Part shown: positions 17,650 through 27,645 of the stretch, in pieces
Layout of the letters: every line of letters begins with the position of its first letter
Position numbering within the stretch: the first letter of the stretch is position 1
Source: CBDCOD01 sp965219665
Lineage (GTDB): Bacteria > Pseudomonadota > Gammaproteobacteria > CAKMZV01
Reading direction: 5' to 3'
Length of the DNA: 64,000 nt
NCBI GenBank assembly: GCA_965219665.1
Contig: CBDCOD010000025.1
Location: forward strand, 1-64,000
Made by a program: the position numbers and the translations under genes
Notes under the pieces: model-generated
Told to the model about the DNA's origin: nothing
Databases searched by the model: none
Seen by the model: only the letters and a program-made list of their open reading frames with translations

Positions 17650-18653
17650 GGTTGCGATCAAGCCCACGCGACAGCCCGTAGGCTAACGACTAGTCGTACA
17701 GATGCTGCGACTTCGCGCAGCATGACAGTTTATTGTCGCAGCATGACAGTTATTGTCTTAACACCAAAAGCGTTTTTGCACTTGCTGCGAGCTATGCTCG
17801 CAGTGTAGTGCAACAGCGTTGGGTCGCGTCTCATTTGAGCTTGAACCACTGGTTGCGACCAAGCCCACGCGACAGCCCGTAGGCTAACGACTAGTCGTAC
17901 AGATGCTGCGACTTCGCGCAGCATGACAGTTTATTGTCTTGCAGCATGACAGTTATTGTCTTAACACCAAAAGCGTTGGGTCGCGTTTCATTTGAGCTTG
18001 AACCGCTGGTTGCGACCAAGCCCACGCGACAGCCCGTAGGCTAACGACTAGTCGTACAGATGCTGCGACTTCGCGCAGCATGACAGTTTATTGTCTTGCA
18101 GCATGACAGTGATTGTCTTAACACCAAAAGCGTTTTTGCACTTGCTGCGAGCTATGCTCGCAGTGTAGTGCAACAGCGTTGGGTCGCGTCTCATTTGAGC
18201 TTGAACCGCTGGTTGCGACCAAGCCCACGCGACAGCCCGTAGGCTAACGACCAGTCGTACAGATGCTGCGACTTCGCGCAGCATGACAGTTTATTGTCTC
18301 GCAGCATGACAGTTATTGTCTTAACACCAAAAGCGTTTTTGCACTTGCTGCGAGCTATGCTCGCAGTGTAGTGCAACAGCGTTGGGTCGCGTCTCATTTG
18401 AGCTTGAACCACTGGTTGCGACCAAGCCCACGCGACAGCCCGTAGGCTAACGACTAGTCGTACAGATGCTGCGACTTATGTGCGCATGACAGTTCATGAC
18501 AGTTATTGTCTTAACACCAACAGCGTTTTTGCACTTGCTGCGAGCTATGCTCGCAGTGTAGTGCAACAGCGTTGGGTCGCGTCTCATTTGAGCTTGAACC
18601 GCTGGTTGCGACTAAGCCCACGCGACAGCCCGTAGGCTAACGACTAGTCGTAC
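17650..18653. repeat. Satellite block 3 (split-repeat units)
   Basis: Six core copies (CAGCCCGTAGG at 17672, 17873, 18030, 18233, 18436, 18626), periods 201, 157, 203, 203 and 190 bases. Longer units carry the 46-base palindromic module. The unit after 18436 has a partly disrupted hairpin near 18478. Confidence 0.9.
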
Positions 18654-18942
18654 GATGCGCAAACGCTCAGGCAAACTCCACTGTTGCAATGCGTCTTAAC
18701 AGCCCGTAGGCTAACGACTAGTCGTATGGAATAGGTTCGCCATATCTACGCAACCGCAGTGGACAGTCTTAACAGCCCGTAGGCTAACGACTAGTCGTAC
18801 GAGCCAACGGACAGTTCTTGTCTCATTTGAGTCTGTCTTAACAGCCCGTAGGCTAACGACTAGTCGTACATGTAAAGGAGATAGCCACAGTGTTACGCGC
18901 TGTAGTCGTCTTAACAGCCCGTAGGCTAACGACTAGTCGTAC
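18654..18942 (-). CRISPR. CRISPR-like array 3 (four spacers)
   Basis: Four unique spacers at 18654-18692, 18728-18765, 18801-18834 and 18870-18907 (39, 38, 34, 38 bases) with full 35-base repeats at 18693, 18766, 18835 and 18908. The repeat at 18693-18727 ends in T instead of C; the distal end repeat is degenerate. A leader-like copy begins at 18943. Confidence 0.7.
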
Positions 18943-19330
18943 ACTACCCATTATAACGCATGTTGTTTCAATGGGTTACAACGCATTTTCCCCACCTCTG
19001 GGGTGATTGGATGCTTTTTGGCAATAGTCGTGATTATTTTTTGGATATTTTGGTTGTAAGCCATTGATTTTAAAGCGCACTCGACCTTTTCATTATAATT
19101 AAACTTAAATTTTTATTGTAAATTATTGATTTATTTGATTTTTATTTTTAGATTTCGTTGATTAGGGTATCCATTGATTTTAAGGGGATGAAAAATTTAT
19201 TATCTCTTTGTTTTATCTCTATTTTTTCCATTTCTGTGGATTGGAATGGATTGTGCAGTGGTTTTTATAAAATGACGTAGGCCGGTTGCATTCCTATGGG
19301 TCGGTTGTGTAGGTCATGGCTTTGGGCAAT
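18943..19330 (-). promoter_or_regulatory. Leader-like sequence, copy 3
   Basis: Third 388-base leader-like copy, next to array 3. It is the most diverged, with changes such as GGGTATCC for GGATGTCC near 19170 and GGATTGGAATGG near 19240, but still without indels in total length. Confidence 0.6.
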
Positions 19331-19521
19331 GGTTGCGACCAATCCCACGCGACAGCCCGTAGGCTAACGACTAGTCGTACAGATGCTGCGACTTCGCGCA
19401 GCATGACAGTTTATTGTCGCGCAGACTTCGCGCAGCATGACAGTTATTGTCGCGCAGCATGACAGTTTATTGTCGCGCAGCATGACAGTTTATTGTCGCG
19501 CAGCATGACAGTTATTGTCGT
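19331..19521. repeat. Satellite block 4 (terminal unit)
   Basis: One core copy (CAGCCCGTAGG at 19353) followed by the hairpin and a run of five GCAGCATGACAGTT sub-repeats joined by ATTGTCGC. The satellite stops at about 19521, just before the convergent end of the YgjP-like gene. Confidence 0.85.
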
Positions 19522-19561
19522 AAGGTGTGTTTTTCAAAGCAGGGAATTGATAGGGAAACTA

Positions 19562-20272
19562 TTATTTCCAAGTTTCATGCGCCACAGGAAGTTTATTTAG
19601 TTCATCTTTGTACAGTCGCCATTTCGGTAAAAACAGATCCATCAAAGATACAAATCTTTGGTTATGAGTGGGCTCTAATAAGTGAGCCATCTCGTGTACA
19701 ACAAGATATTCGAGGCATTCTGGCGGCTTTTTGGCAAGCTCAAGGTTTACCCATATTCGCTGAGCTGAAGGATTGCATGTTCCCCACTTAGTTTTCATGC
19801 GCTTCACTCCAAATTCGTTGACCTTTACCTTCATCAGTGGTTCGTACTTTTTAATCAATTCTGGAATGGTGGCTTTCAGTTGATTGCGGTACCAAGTATT
19901 TAATAGGTCTAATCGCTTTTCGGTATCAGTATTTGGTCGGACGTGCAGAATAAGATACTTGTGGCTTAACTCAATTTTAGGTCTTGCATCGGATTCAATT
20001 ACCCTAAGTTGATACCGCTTACCATTAAAATAGTGGCTCTCACGCTCTACAAAATCTCTGGGTGCCTCACGCTCCTGGTTCCTAAGCTTTTTTTGCTGCT
20101 GTTTAATCCAAGACAGTTTGGAAACTACAAACATCCTTATAGTATCAACTCCCATACTAACTGGTGCTGAGACTTTTACTTTCCCATTAGGCGGATATAC
20201 ACTAAGATAAACATTTTTAATATCCTTATGGGTGATTTCAATAGGCATCTCGCCCAATTGTATTGTTGGCAT
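19562..20272 (-). CDS. YgjP-like zinc metalloprotease (DUF45/M48-type)
   Basis: 236 residues. The zinc site HEMAH (in VVHEMAHLLEPTHNQRF) lies near residue 205, preceded by KTKWGTCNPSAQRIWVNLEL, both diagnostic for the YgjP/SprT-like metallopeptidase domain. The N-terminal half is the usual beta-rich lead-in. Such genes are often found beside type I restriction systems, but their role there is not established; here it follows hsdR after about 50 bases on the same strand. The right end of the satellite lies about 40 bases past its stop. Confidence 0.88.
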   Translation of the reverse strand: MPTIQLGEMPIEITHKDIKNVYLSVYPPNGKVKVSAPVSMGVDTIRMFVVSKLSWIKQQQKKLRNQEREAPRDFVERESHYFNGKRYQLRVIESDARPKIELSHKYLILHVRPNTDTEKRLDLLNTWYRNQLKATIPELIKKYEPLMKVKVNEFGVKRMKTKWGTCNPSAQRIWVNLELAKKPPECLEYLVVHEMAHLLEPTHNQRFVSLMDLFLPKWRLYKDELNKLPVAHETWK

Positions 20273-20324
20273 TTACGATTCCCGTTTGCTCACGCTGCAA
20301 TCACAAGAAGTTCCGAGAGGGCAG

Positions 20325-23300
20325 CTAATAATCTACTTGTTGCTTAACGATTTCAAAAATTCTTTCAACTTCAGCTTTGTCACTTAGTACCTTATAAATT
20401 GCTTGTTTTATCAAGTTTTCTTTCGCAGAATTACCTCTCCAGCCATCGCTTTTACTGACCAGAATTGCAGTGTCGACCTTAATTGCAAGCGACTCATCTT
20501 TGCCCAAATTATTCCACAGAGCGCGTTTAGCGGGTGTATCAAGAGCATCAGGTGTCGAACCTTCTTTTCCGGCTGCAACACTCGATGCTAATTTAGCAAC
20601 TTTTTGCAGATACTCTTCATAATCAATTGCGTTCTGCTTTCGTTGTTTGATAATTTCATCAAGCAGTTTTGACATCTCATCGAAATATGCCGGATCGAGC
20701 AAGTGATCCTTGATGATTTTACTTCTTACATTGTTTTCAATCGTTTCTGCTACAGCCTCTTTGTTGCCTTTAATGCCTCCAGGCAGACCACTAATCGCTT
20801 CAGAAATTCCGCTATTAACAATAACGTCAATTAACGGCATATCCCCAAACGGAGATATAACCACTGAATCATCCGCCTGAATGTAGTTGTCGATAAGGTA
20901 CCGCATATCGGCTTCATAAGCTTTCAAATCGATTGTTTCACCACTAGCCTTTTTGATTATTTCCCGCAGTTTTAAGTAGTGACCTAACCGCTTATCAATA
21001 TGCCCAATCTCTGACTCACTGTAGCCTGCATCGCTAAGCTCATCTGCAATATTGGCGTAAGCGCGGATTAACGAGACAATAGCTTTATAGAGCGTATGAC
21101 GAGCCAATTCACGAGTTTTTAGTTCTTCGGGGATTTCAGTGTTGCCACAAAAGTAGTGGATATGCTCAAGGTCTCCTTTAGGCGCTTTTACGGGCTCGCA
21201 CAGTAATTCTAATTCTTCCAGTGAGCCATCAAGCCGTTCACGACCCGCTTCTAATCGATTTTTGAGTAGGATATTACTATCCTGTGAATATTCATTGTCT
21301 TCATGGAGTTCGTTGGTGTACACAGCAACTGCATTTTCCACCTTCTTGAAAAGGTCTTTGTAGTCAACAATAAAACCGAATTCTTTGTCATCGCCCTCTA
21401 ATCGGTTTACACGGCAAATTGCTTGAAACAAGCCATGGTCTTGCATGGATTTATCAATGTATAAGTAGGTACAACTGGGCGCATTAAACCCTGTGAGTAG
21501 CTTATCTACTACTATGAGTAATTTCATGTTGGCAGGTTCAGCTATGAACTGTTGCTTTACTTGCTCCTCATAGGTTTCTGTCTTGGTCATAGTGGGCTTT
21601 GGACGGACATTTTCCAGCATCTCAGTGTAGATCTTGTAGATATACTCTTTGTCGGTTTCAGTGTTGGCACCAGTATCTTCAGTGCTAATATCTTTAGTTT
21701 GTGGATTATACGAGGTGACTAGCGCGCATTTCCCCTTAAGATTGGTTGTCTGAAAAAGCGCGTAATACTTACAGGCCTCTAAAATACTGGAAGCAACTAA
21801 TAGGGCATTGCCTGCCGTGCTGCTTAATCTAGGTTTAACTGCAAAATCTAAGAGAATATCTGCAACCACCCTGCCCATCCTAGACTGGGAGCTGAGGACA
21901 TTTTGCATGGTGCCCCATTTCTTTTTGAGCTCCGCTTGCTGGAACGCGTTTAAGCCTTTTGTTTTTGCACTAAACCATTCATCAACGCGCGCTTGGGAGC
22001 TGATATGTTGATCGATATCTCGGGCTTCATAAATCAGGTCAAGCACAACGCCGTCCTCTACTGCTTCGTTATACTTATAGGTATGGATGTATTTACCAAA
22101 AACCTCAAGACTCGTTGACTTATCTTTTTTAAGTAGCGGGGTTCCAGTAAAGCCAATAAACAAAGCGCTAGGCAGCATCGCCTTCATCACTTTGTGTAAG
22201 CGACCGCTTTGGGTGCGGTGACATTCATCTACAAAAACAAACAGCTCTCCTACAGCATGACCCGGTGAATTTTCTAAATCCTTAATGAAAGCCTCAAAGT
22301 ATTTTTTATCTTTTAGCTTTAAATCTTTTGGTCTAAATTTATGGACCAACGAGCAAAGCAATCTGGGTGTTGGCTCGCCCAGTTGCTTCATTAAATCTCG
22401 ACCACTATAAGTGCGGTTAATCGTTTCGCCAGCATCCTTGAATGCGCGCTCTATTTGCTTATCAAGTTCATCTCTATCGGTAACAATTAACACACGCGCA
22501 TTCGGATTATTTTCCAGTATCCATTTTGCTAAAAACACCATGACTATACTCTTACCACTGCCTTGAGTATGCCAAATAATACCGCCTTCCATTCGCCTGA
22601 TATGCTCTTGCGCCGCTTTAATGCCAAAATACTGGTGCACGCGTGGCAGTTTTTTCACACCACCATCAAAGAGCACGAAATCAAACAACAATTCGATAAA
22701 ACGTTCTTTGTTGCACATTTTCTTTAGGTATTTATCCAGCTTATAATCTGTATTATCGGCTTCGTCTTCTTTCCAACTAAGAAAGTACTTTTCTCCGGTG
22801 CCTATCGTGCCATAACGCAAGCCTTGCGAGTCATTACCCGCAAATACAAACTGTACGGTCGTGAAAAACTGCTGAATAAATTGCTCTTGCTGGTTGGTAA
22901 TGTTTTGTCGAATGCCTTCTGCTACATCCTTACGACTGTTTTTTAACTCAAGAACAGCAAGGGCAATACCATTAACATAAAGCACAACATCTGGGCGTTT
23001 CTCTCTATGACCAAAAACAGTCACTTCCTCAGCGATATAAAAGTCATTATTTTCGGGCTTATGCCAATCAATAATCTGAATGGTTTCGGTTGGTTCACCT
23101 GCCTCTATTTTTATGGATACGCCAAAGCGTAATAGTTCATAGACCGTTTTATTGTTGTGGTAAAGGCTTTGCGTTGCTTCGTTCGCTGCGTTGGTTAATT
23201 GCGTGATGACGCGGTTAATTTGTTCTGGACTATTGCCTTGCTTCTGCAAAAACTGCTCAAGGTACTCGGATTCAATATTTTGATTATGGGCTACTATCTT

Positions 23301-23457
23301 GTAAATTCCCAAGATAGGAATAGCCCAAAGATTCAAACAACTTAACAACACGATTTTGGGTTGCGCGTTCTGACTTATTGATAGGTTGACCTGCTATTTC
23401 GGCAAAGTATTCTGCGGTGGGATCTTGTGCTTTGCTTACATTTGGCTTTTCTTCCAT
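20325..23457 (-). CDS. hsdR: Type I restriction enzyme R subunit, N-terminal frameshift
   Basis: A long frame (20325-23351) codes the PD-(D/E)XK nuclease (RPDVVLYVNGIALAVLELKN), Walker A in WHTQGSGKSI, Walker B DECHRTQSGR, GFTGTPLL, and the second lobe with VDKLLTGFNAPS and QAICRVNRL. The true start is probably the ATG at 23457 (MEEKPNVSKAQDPTAEYF). It reads 57 codons through ATQNRVVKLFESLGYSYLGN and stops at 23284-23286. One frame away NQNIESEYLEQFL continues the family N-terminus. A one-base shift near 23290 therefore breaks an otherwise intact protein of about 1040 residues. The enzyme may be inactive or made from a later start without its first segment. Confidence 0.85.
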
Positions 23458-23511
23458 ATTCTGTCTCGATTTACGTGTGATGACCTTTCAGCGGTTGTTG
23501 TTTTGATGGGC

Positions 23512-23862
23512 TTACCACTGGCGAAAGCGGGTAGCGGTATGACTATGCACGCGATAACCCACAGAGATAATAGCATCTAAATTGTAGTGCTTGAGCGTGC
23601 GTTTGACCTGTCGGCTGCCTTCTTGGCGAACTACTAAGAAATCCTTAGTGGTTGCATTTTGATCAATTTCGCCCTCGTTATAGATGTTTTTCAGGTGCAT
23701 TAGCACATTTTCTGGTGTAGTACTAAATAGATCAGCCATCAGGGCTTGAGTTAGCCATACCGTTTCATCCATAAAACGCACATCCAGCTTAATCTGGCCA
23801 TCTTCGCTTTGGTAGATAATAAACTGAGAAAGGTTGGTGAGCGTTTCCTTATTTTCTGCCAT
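23512..23862 (-). pseudogene. RhuM-family protein, N-terminal fragment
   Basis: 116 residues matching the start of RhuM/virulence-associated proteins: IIYQSEDGQIKLDVRF, DETVWLTQALMADLFSTT, GEIDQNATTKDFLVVRQEG, and YNLDAIISVGYRV. Family members run to about 330 residues; this one stops at FRQW just where the conserved domain should continue (FR.WA), and the next 55 bases lead straight into hsdR. RhuM genes are frequent passengers between hsdS and hsdR; their function is unknown. The C-terminal two thirds have been lost. Confidence 0.75.
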
Positions 23863-23874
23863 AAAAAATCCTTT

Positions 23875-25057
23875 TTATTGTTCACCCTTATAAGGCACGT
23901 CAACTAAACGTATTTTCCCGGTTAAGAGTTGTTGCATCATGCCCTGTTTTAGATTTCTCGTTTTTTCTAGTTTTTTCTCAAAAGCTATAACTTCTGAATC
24001 CATGTCTGACAATATTTCAGAAATTGAAACCTGCTCATCAGGAGATGGTAGCGTTACCTTTAGGTTTTGATATTCTCCAATCCAATGTCGCTTATGATCG
24101 CCTAATGGAAAATCAATTCGCTGCATCAATTCAAAAACAAATTTTAAGTTCACACTTTCATTTTTTGGCAACAGCATTTTCATGGCTGAAGATTTAGCTT
24201 TGAATTTGAAATCGACATACTTTGATGCAGTAGTGAAATCATCAAAGATAATCACTGGCAGATTATCGAAAAAACCATAGTTTTCAGAAGTAAAACCTAA
24301 AACAAATGTTTTTCCTGCTGTGAGCACTGGAATATCTCCATTTTCAAGATATTCGGTGCTGGATACCAAGTATTTTGTTGGTTGCTCATATGATAACAGC
24401 TCGCTAAGTTGCTTTTCTTCCCAGCCGTCTTTGAGTGAGCCGTTTTCATCAAACGGGTCAAGCAAAGTTTGCATGGCGCCTTGTTTGATGTGGCGTTTTT
24501 TTGTGATCAGTTTTTCAAGCTGGGTGATTAACGCATCTACGTCACTCAGTGCAGTGGCTATCGCGGTCTGTTCTGCTTTGGTTGGGTAGGGATGGGTAAT
24601 CCTTAAATGGCTGAAGCTTTAGTTGCCCTCCTGTCGGCTAGCGGCTGAACCTCGGATCCAAATATTTAGAGTTTAGATTTTTGTGCAAAAATTGGTAAGT
24701 GCCAACTAAATCGAAGCCATCCTTTATCTTTCATTAGCTGTTATCTGACAACAGCATGTCAGACGCGAAAAACTTCCCTCAACTATAATTAACCTTACCA
24801 TAGCATTGCCTTGTCGGAATACCTTCGGGCGCACCAATTTCCTTTTGAGTACAGAGTATTAGTAACTTCTCTCATGCCCGAATGATTGCCACCCAAACAT
24901 CTATATTTTCCTGAAACTTCATGTTCCCATTGCGCTAGTGAATCTGGAAGCGATTTTCCACTTTTCATAGAACAAACTTGATATTAAGGCGATTTTCATC
25001 CCAATCCTCAGGAATTATCCCCACCTCTGTTTGTTTGTAGCCTTCTCTTAGTTCCAT
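23875..25057 (-). pseudogene. hsdS: Type I specificity subunit hsdS, broken
   Basis: The start survives at 25057 (MELREGYKQTEVGIIPEDW, overlapping the hsdM stop) but stops after 30 codons at 24965. The C-terminal half survives from 24618 to 23875: end of TRD1 (HPYPTKAEQTAIATALS), the helical spacer, a full TRD2 (about 24430-24050), SPDEQVSISEILSDMD and QGMMQQLLTGKIRL. An ATG at 24474 gives a 199-residue half-subunit. The missing TRD1 (24619-24964) is replaced by unrelated or decayed sequence. A half HsdS can sometimes dimerise into a working unit, so activity cannot be excluded. Confidence 0.8.
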
Positions 25058-27516
25058 ACAAACCCCATCTTCTCTAAGTGAACGTTCACCGCATTTTCAA
25101 GTTCGGTCACTTTTTCGGATTGTTTAGGCATGGTCGTTTCATAGCGCTCAGCTAATTCCTTTATTCTCATGGTCAATCGCTGACTGATTCTATCCATTTC
25201 GCTGTGAACGTCTTTGTCTATAGTTGCAAGCCATTTGTCATCTACCACAAGCTCTTTTATTTGCTCCACACTTAGCTTTGGATAAAATGCCAGTAAGTCA
25301 TCGTCCAACTTACTTTCAGCTTCCTTGATCTGTTTTTTGATTGTCGCTTCTTGCTTTAATAATTTAAGGTACTGCTTTAATACGCTAATCTCTTCGGTAG
25401 TTAAATTACTGCCTTCTTCCTTTAGGTATTTTTGGATAGTGGCTTTGTTGATTTTTTCTAAATCGCTAAATGCACCGTCTTCGCCGCTGTGCTCTTCCTC
25501 TAGTTCGGTTAGCTCGCCTTGTTCCGTTTCTAACTGTGCTTTCAAATCGTCAATGGCTTTTTGTGCTTCGGCAAAGTAGCGATTAATAACCAGCGATTTT
25601 GGCACCAAGTCGCAGGTCCAGCCCTTATCTACCTCTTGGCTCTTTTTGTTGCGTTCAATGATGCGATAGGTAGGTACCTGCCAGCCACCGCCAAACTTAA
25701 TAGGCGCTGCGATCAGGTAGCAATCATCTTGCATGACATCAACCCAGTAATTCATTAGATGCTGATAGACATCGTACTTGTCAATCAGTGGCTTATCGGT
25801 ATAGGCTTCAAGCAATGATTCCGAAATCTTATGAATCAGTTCTTTGGGGTGGAAACCCTGTTCTTTCTCAAGAACAGGTAGATTCTTAAGCGTGCCTTGC
25901 GTTTTGACTTGCCATGAATCAAAGACTGCGTTCATTTGTGTCATGTAGTTTTTGAATTCAGGGTGCTCGAAGATGACTTGTTTTATTTCTGCGGTTTCGA
26001 CTTGCAAACTCAGGTATTTATTGGAGCGTTCTGCGGGCTTAAATAGAAATTCTTTCAGCTGTGGGAATACATCCCAATAGGGTTTCAAATTGGATTTGTC
26101 GCTTAGGTTATCATGCCCCTCAATATCTACTTTTGGTATATCGCCTAGTAAGTGGGCTTCAATATCCTGAATGTCCTCAGCTTCGCTACTATCGATGTAG
26201 CGTGGAATGTTTAGATTGAACGCGTTTTTCTCAATTTCGGCATAACTCACTATTTTGCTGAAACCTGCGATTTCAAGTTGTTTATTAAATACATCGACGA
26301 TGCGGTGCAAGTCCATCTCGCGCAGTCGGTTTTTGTTGCCATCTTTAATGAAGCCTTTACCTGCGTCGACCATAAAGATGCCTTTGCGTGCACTGGCGGC
26401 TTCTTTGTCAACAAGGATGATACAAGCAGGAATGCCTGTACCATAAAACAAATTGGCAGGTAGGCCAATGATACCTTTTATATAGCCTTTGCGTATCAAG
26501 GCTTCACGGATGTCGGCTTCGGCGTTGCCTCGAAACAATACCCCGTGAGGCAAAATACAAGCGCCTTTACCGTGGCTTTTTAGACTACGGATAATATGCA
26601 AAAGGTATGCGTAGTCACCATTCTTATTGGGAGGTACACCAAAGCTATCAAAACGCTGGTATGGGTCTTTTTCTGTATCAACGCCTGTCGTCCACTTCTT
26701 GTCACTGAAAGGTGGATTAGCCACGATGAAATCAAACTGCTTCATTTGCCCTTCATCTTCTGGGAAGCGAGGATTTGAGAGGGTGTTGCCTTGTTTGATC
26801 TCTGCCGTAGGGTTGTTATGCAGGATCATATTCATATGGGCTAATGCGCTGGTTGCGTTGTCTTTTTCTTGGCCGTAAAGCGTGACTGGCGTTTTAGCTT
26901 CGTCCGCGACTTTAAGCAGTAAAGAGCCCGAACCGCATGTGGGGTCATAAACAGTGGTGTTTGCTGAGGTACTTGCTTTATCAATGCCGATAATCTTAGC
27001 CATGATACGGCTGACTTCTGCTGGCGTATAAAACTGGCCTTTACTCTTGCCTGACTCCGTAGCAAAGTGACGCATGAGGTATTCGTAGGCGTCTCCCAGA
27101 ATGTCGTCGCCTTCGGCTTTGTTTTTACTAAAGTCTAACTCTTTGCGTTCAAAGATGGCGATGAGGTTGGTCAGGCGTTCACTCTTTTCTTTGGCAGTAC
27201 CTAACTTTTCAGCATCATCAAAATCGGGAAGTGCTGTACGTGATAATTTGTTTGCACTGGCCAATGGTGCAACAATTTTTTTGTTGATGTCGTCGCCAAT
27301 TGTAGTCTTGCCTTTAAGTGCGACCATATCCGCAAAGCTGGCACCTTCCGGTATCGTGATTGGTGCGAACGGTTGACCAGCATATTTATCGCTGATGTAT
27401 TTAACAAACAGCATAAACAGTACATAGTCTTTGTACTGACTAGCATCCATTCCGCCGCGAAGTTCGTCGCAACTCGCCCATAGTGATGAATAGAGTTCTG
27501 ATTTTTTAATTGCCAT
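25048..27516 (-). CDS. hsdM: Type I restriction enzyme, methyltransferase subunit (long form)
   Basis: 822 residues, longer than the roughly 500 of common HsdM. After the N-terminal HsdM domain comes the N6-adenine methyltransferase: GQFYTPAEVSRIM, the SAM motif DPTCGSGSLLL, GQEKDNATSALAHMNMILH, and the catalytic ANPPFSDKKW. The extra C-terminal part (about residues 520-820) holds a segment with KFGGGWQVPTYR, followed by a long charged coiled coil (from AEAQKAIDDLKAQLE onward). It is intact although its hsdS and hsdR partners are damaged. It ends the plus-to-left operon hsdM-hsdS-rhuM-hsdR-ygjP as the promoter-proximal gene. Confidence 0.93.
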   Translation of the reverse strand: MAIKKSELYSSLWASCDELRGGMDASQYKDYVLFMLFVKYISDKYAGQPFAPITIPEGASFADMVALKGKTTIGDDINKKIVAPLASANKLSRTALPDFDDAEKLGTAKEKSERLTNLIAIFERKELDFSKNKAEGDDILGDAYEYLMRHFATESGKSKGQFYTPAEVSRIMAKIIGIDKASTSANTTVYDPTCGSGSLLLKVADEAKTPVTLYGQEKDNATSALAHMNMILHNNPTAEIKQGNTLSNPRFPEDEGQMKQFDFIVANPPFSDKKWTTGVDTEKDPYQRFDSFGVPPNKNGDYAYLLHIIRSLKSHGKGACILPHGVLFRGNAEADIREALIRKGYIKGIIGLPANLFYGTGIPACIILVDKEAASARKGIFMVDAGKGFIKDGNKNRLREMDLHRIVDVFNKQLEIAGFSKIVSYAEIEKNAFNLNIPRYIDSSEAEDIQDIEAHLLGDIPKVDIEGHDNLSDKSNLKPYWDVFPQLKEFLFKPAERSNKYLSLQVETAEIKQVIFEHPEFKNYMTQMNAVFDSWQVKTQGTLKNLPVLEKEQGFHPKELIHKISESLLEAYTDKPLIDKYDVYQHLMNYWVDVMQDDCYLIAAPIKFGGGWQVPTYRIIERNKKSQEVDKGWTCDLVPKSLVINRYFAEAQKAIDDLKAQLETEQGELTELEEEHSGEDGAFSDLEKINKATIQKYLKEEGSNLTTEEISVLKQYLKLLKQEATIKKQIKEAESKLDDDLLAFYPKLSVEQIKELVVDDKWLATIDKDVHSEMDRISQRLTMRIKELAERYETTMPKQSEKVTELENAVNVHLEKMGFVWN

Positions 27517-27533
27517 AAGTATTATTCTATTTG

Positions 27534-27643
27534 GTAAGGCCTGAGTTTAGTGGACAGTTTTTAGTTGTAATGTCCTCTTGTGCATCAAAATTTTCATATC
27601 CAAGTGCATTTACCCGATCAGTCATAAAACTTAGGCCTTACCA
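27534..27643. mobile_element. Short MITE-like element with inverted ends
   Basis: 110 bases from GGTAAGGCCTGAGTTT to AAACTTAGGCCTTACC: 16-base terminal inverted repeats with one mismatch and no coding capacity inside. Its left 30 bases recur at 14943-14972. It sits exactly between hsdM and a truncated NHL-protein gene end. No element name is recognised. Confidence 0.6.
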
Positions 27644-27645
27644 CA

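Noticed and set aside
15230..18412. Repeated open frames of 60-98 codons across the satellite (proteins with SQPVVQAQMRRDP and CKNAFGVKTITVML)
   Set aside because: They follow exactly from the DNA repeat, lack ribosome binding sites and change length with unit slippage; no gene-like features.
14973..19521. Integron cassette array (attC-like sites)
   Set aside because: The units carry GCTAAC and TTAAC motifs but no cassette genes, no integrase, and spacers are only 33-39 bases, which fits CRISPR-like arrays far better.
27534..27643. Complete insertion sequence
   Set aside because: Only 110 bases with no transposase frame; called MITE-like instead.
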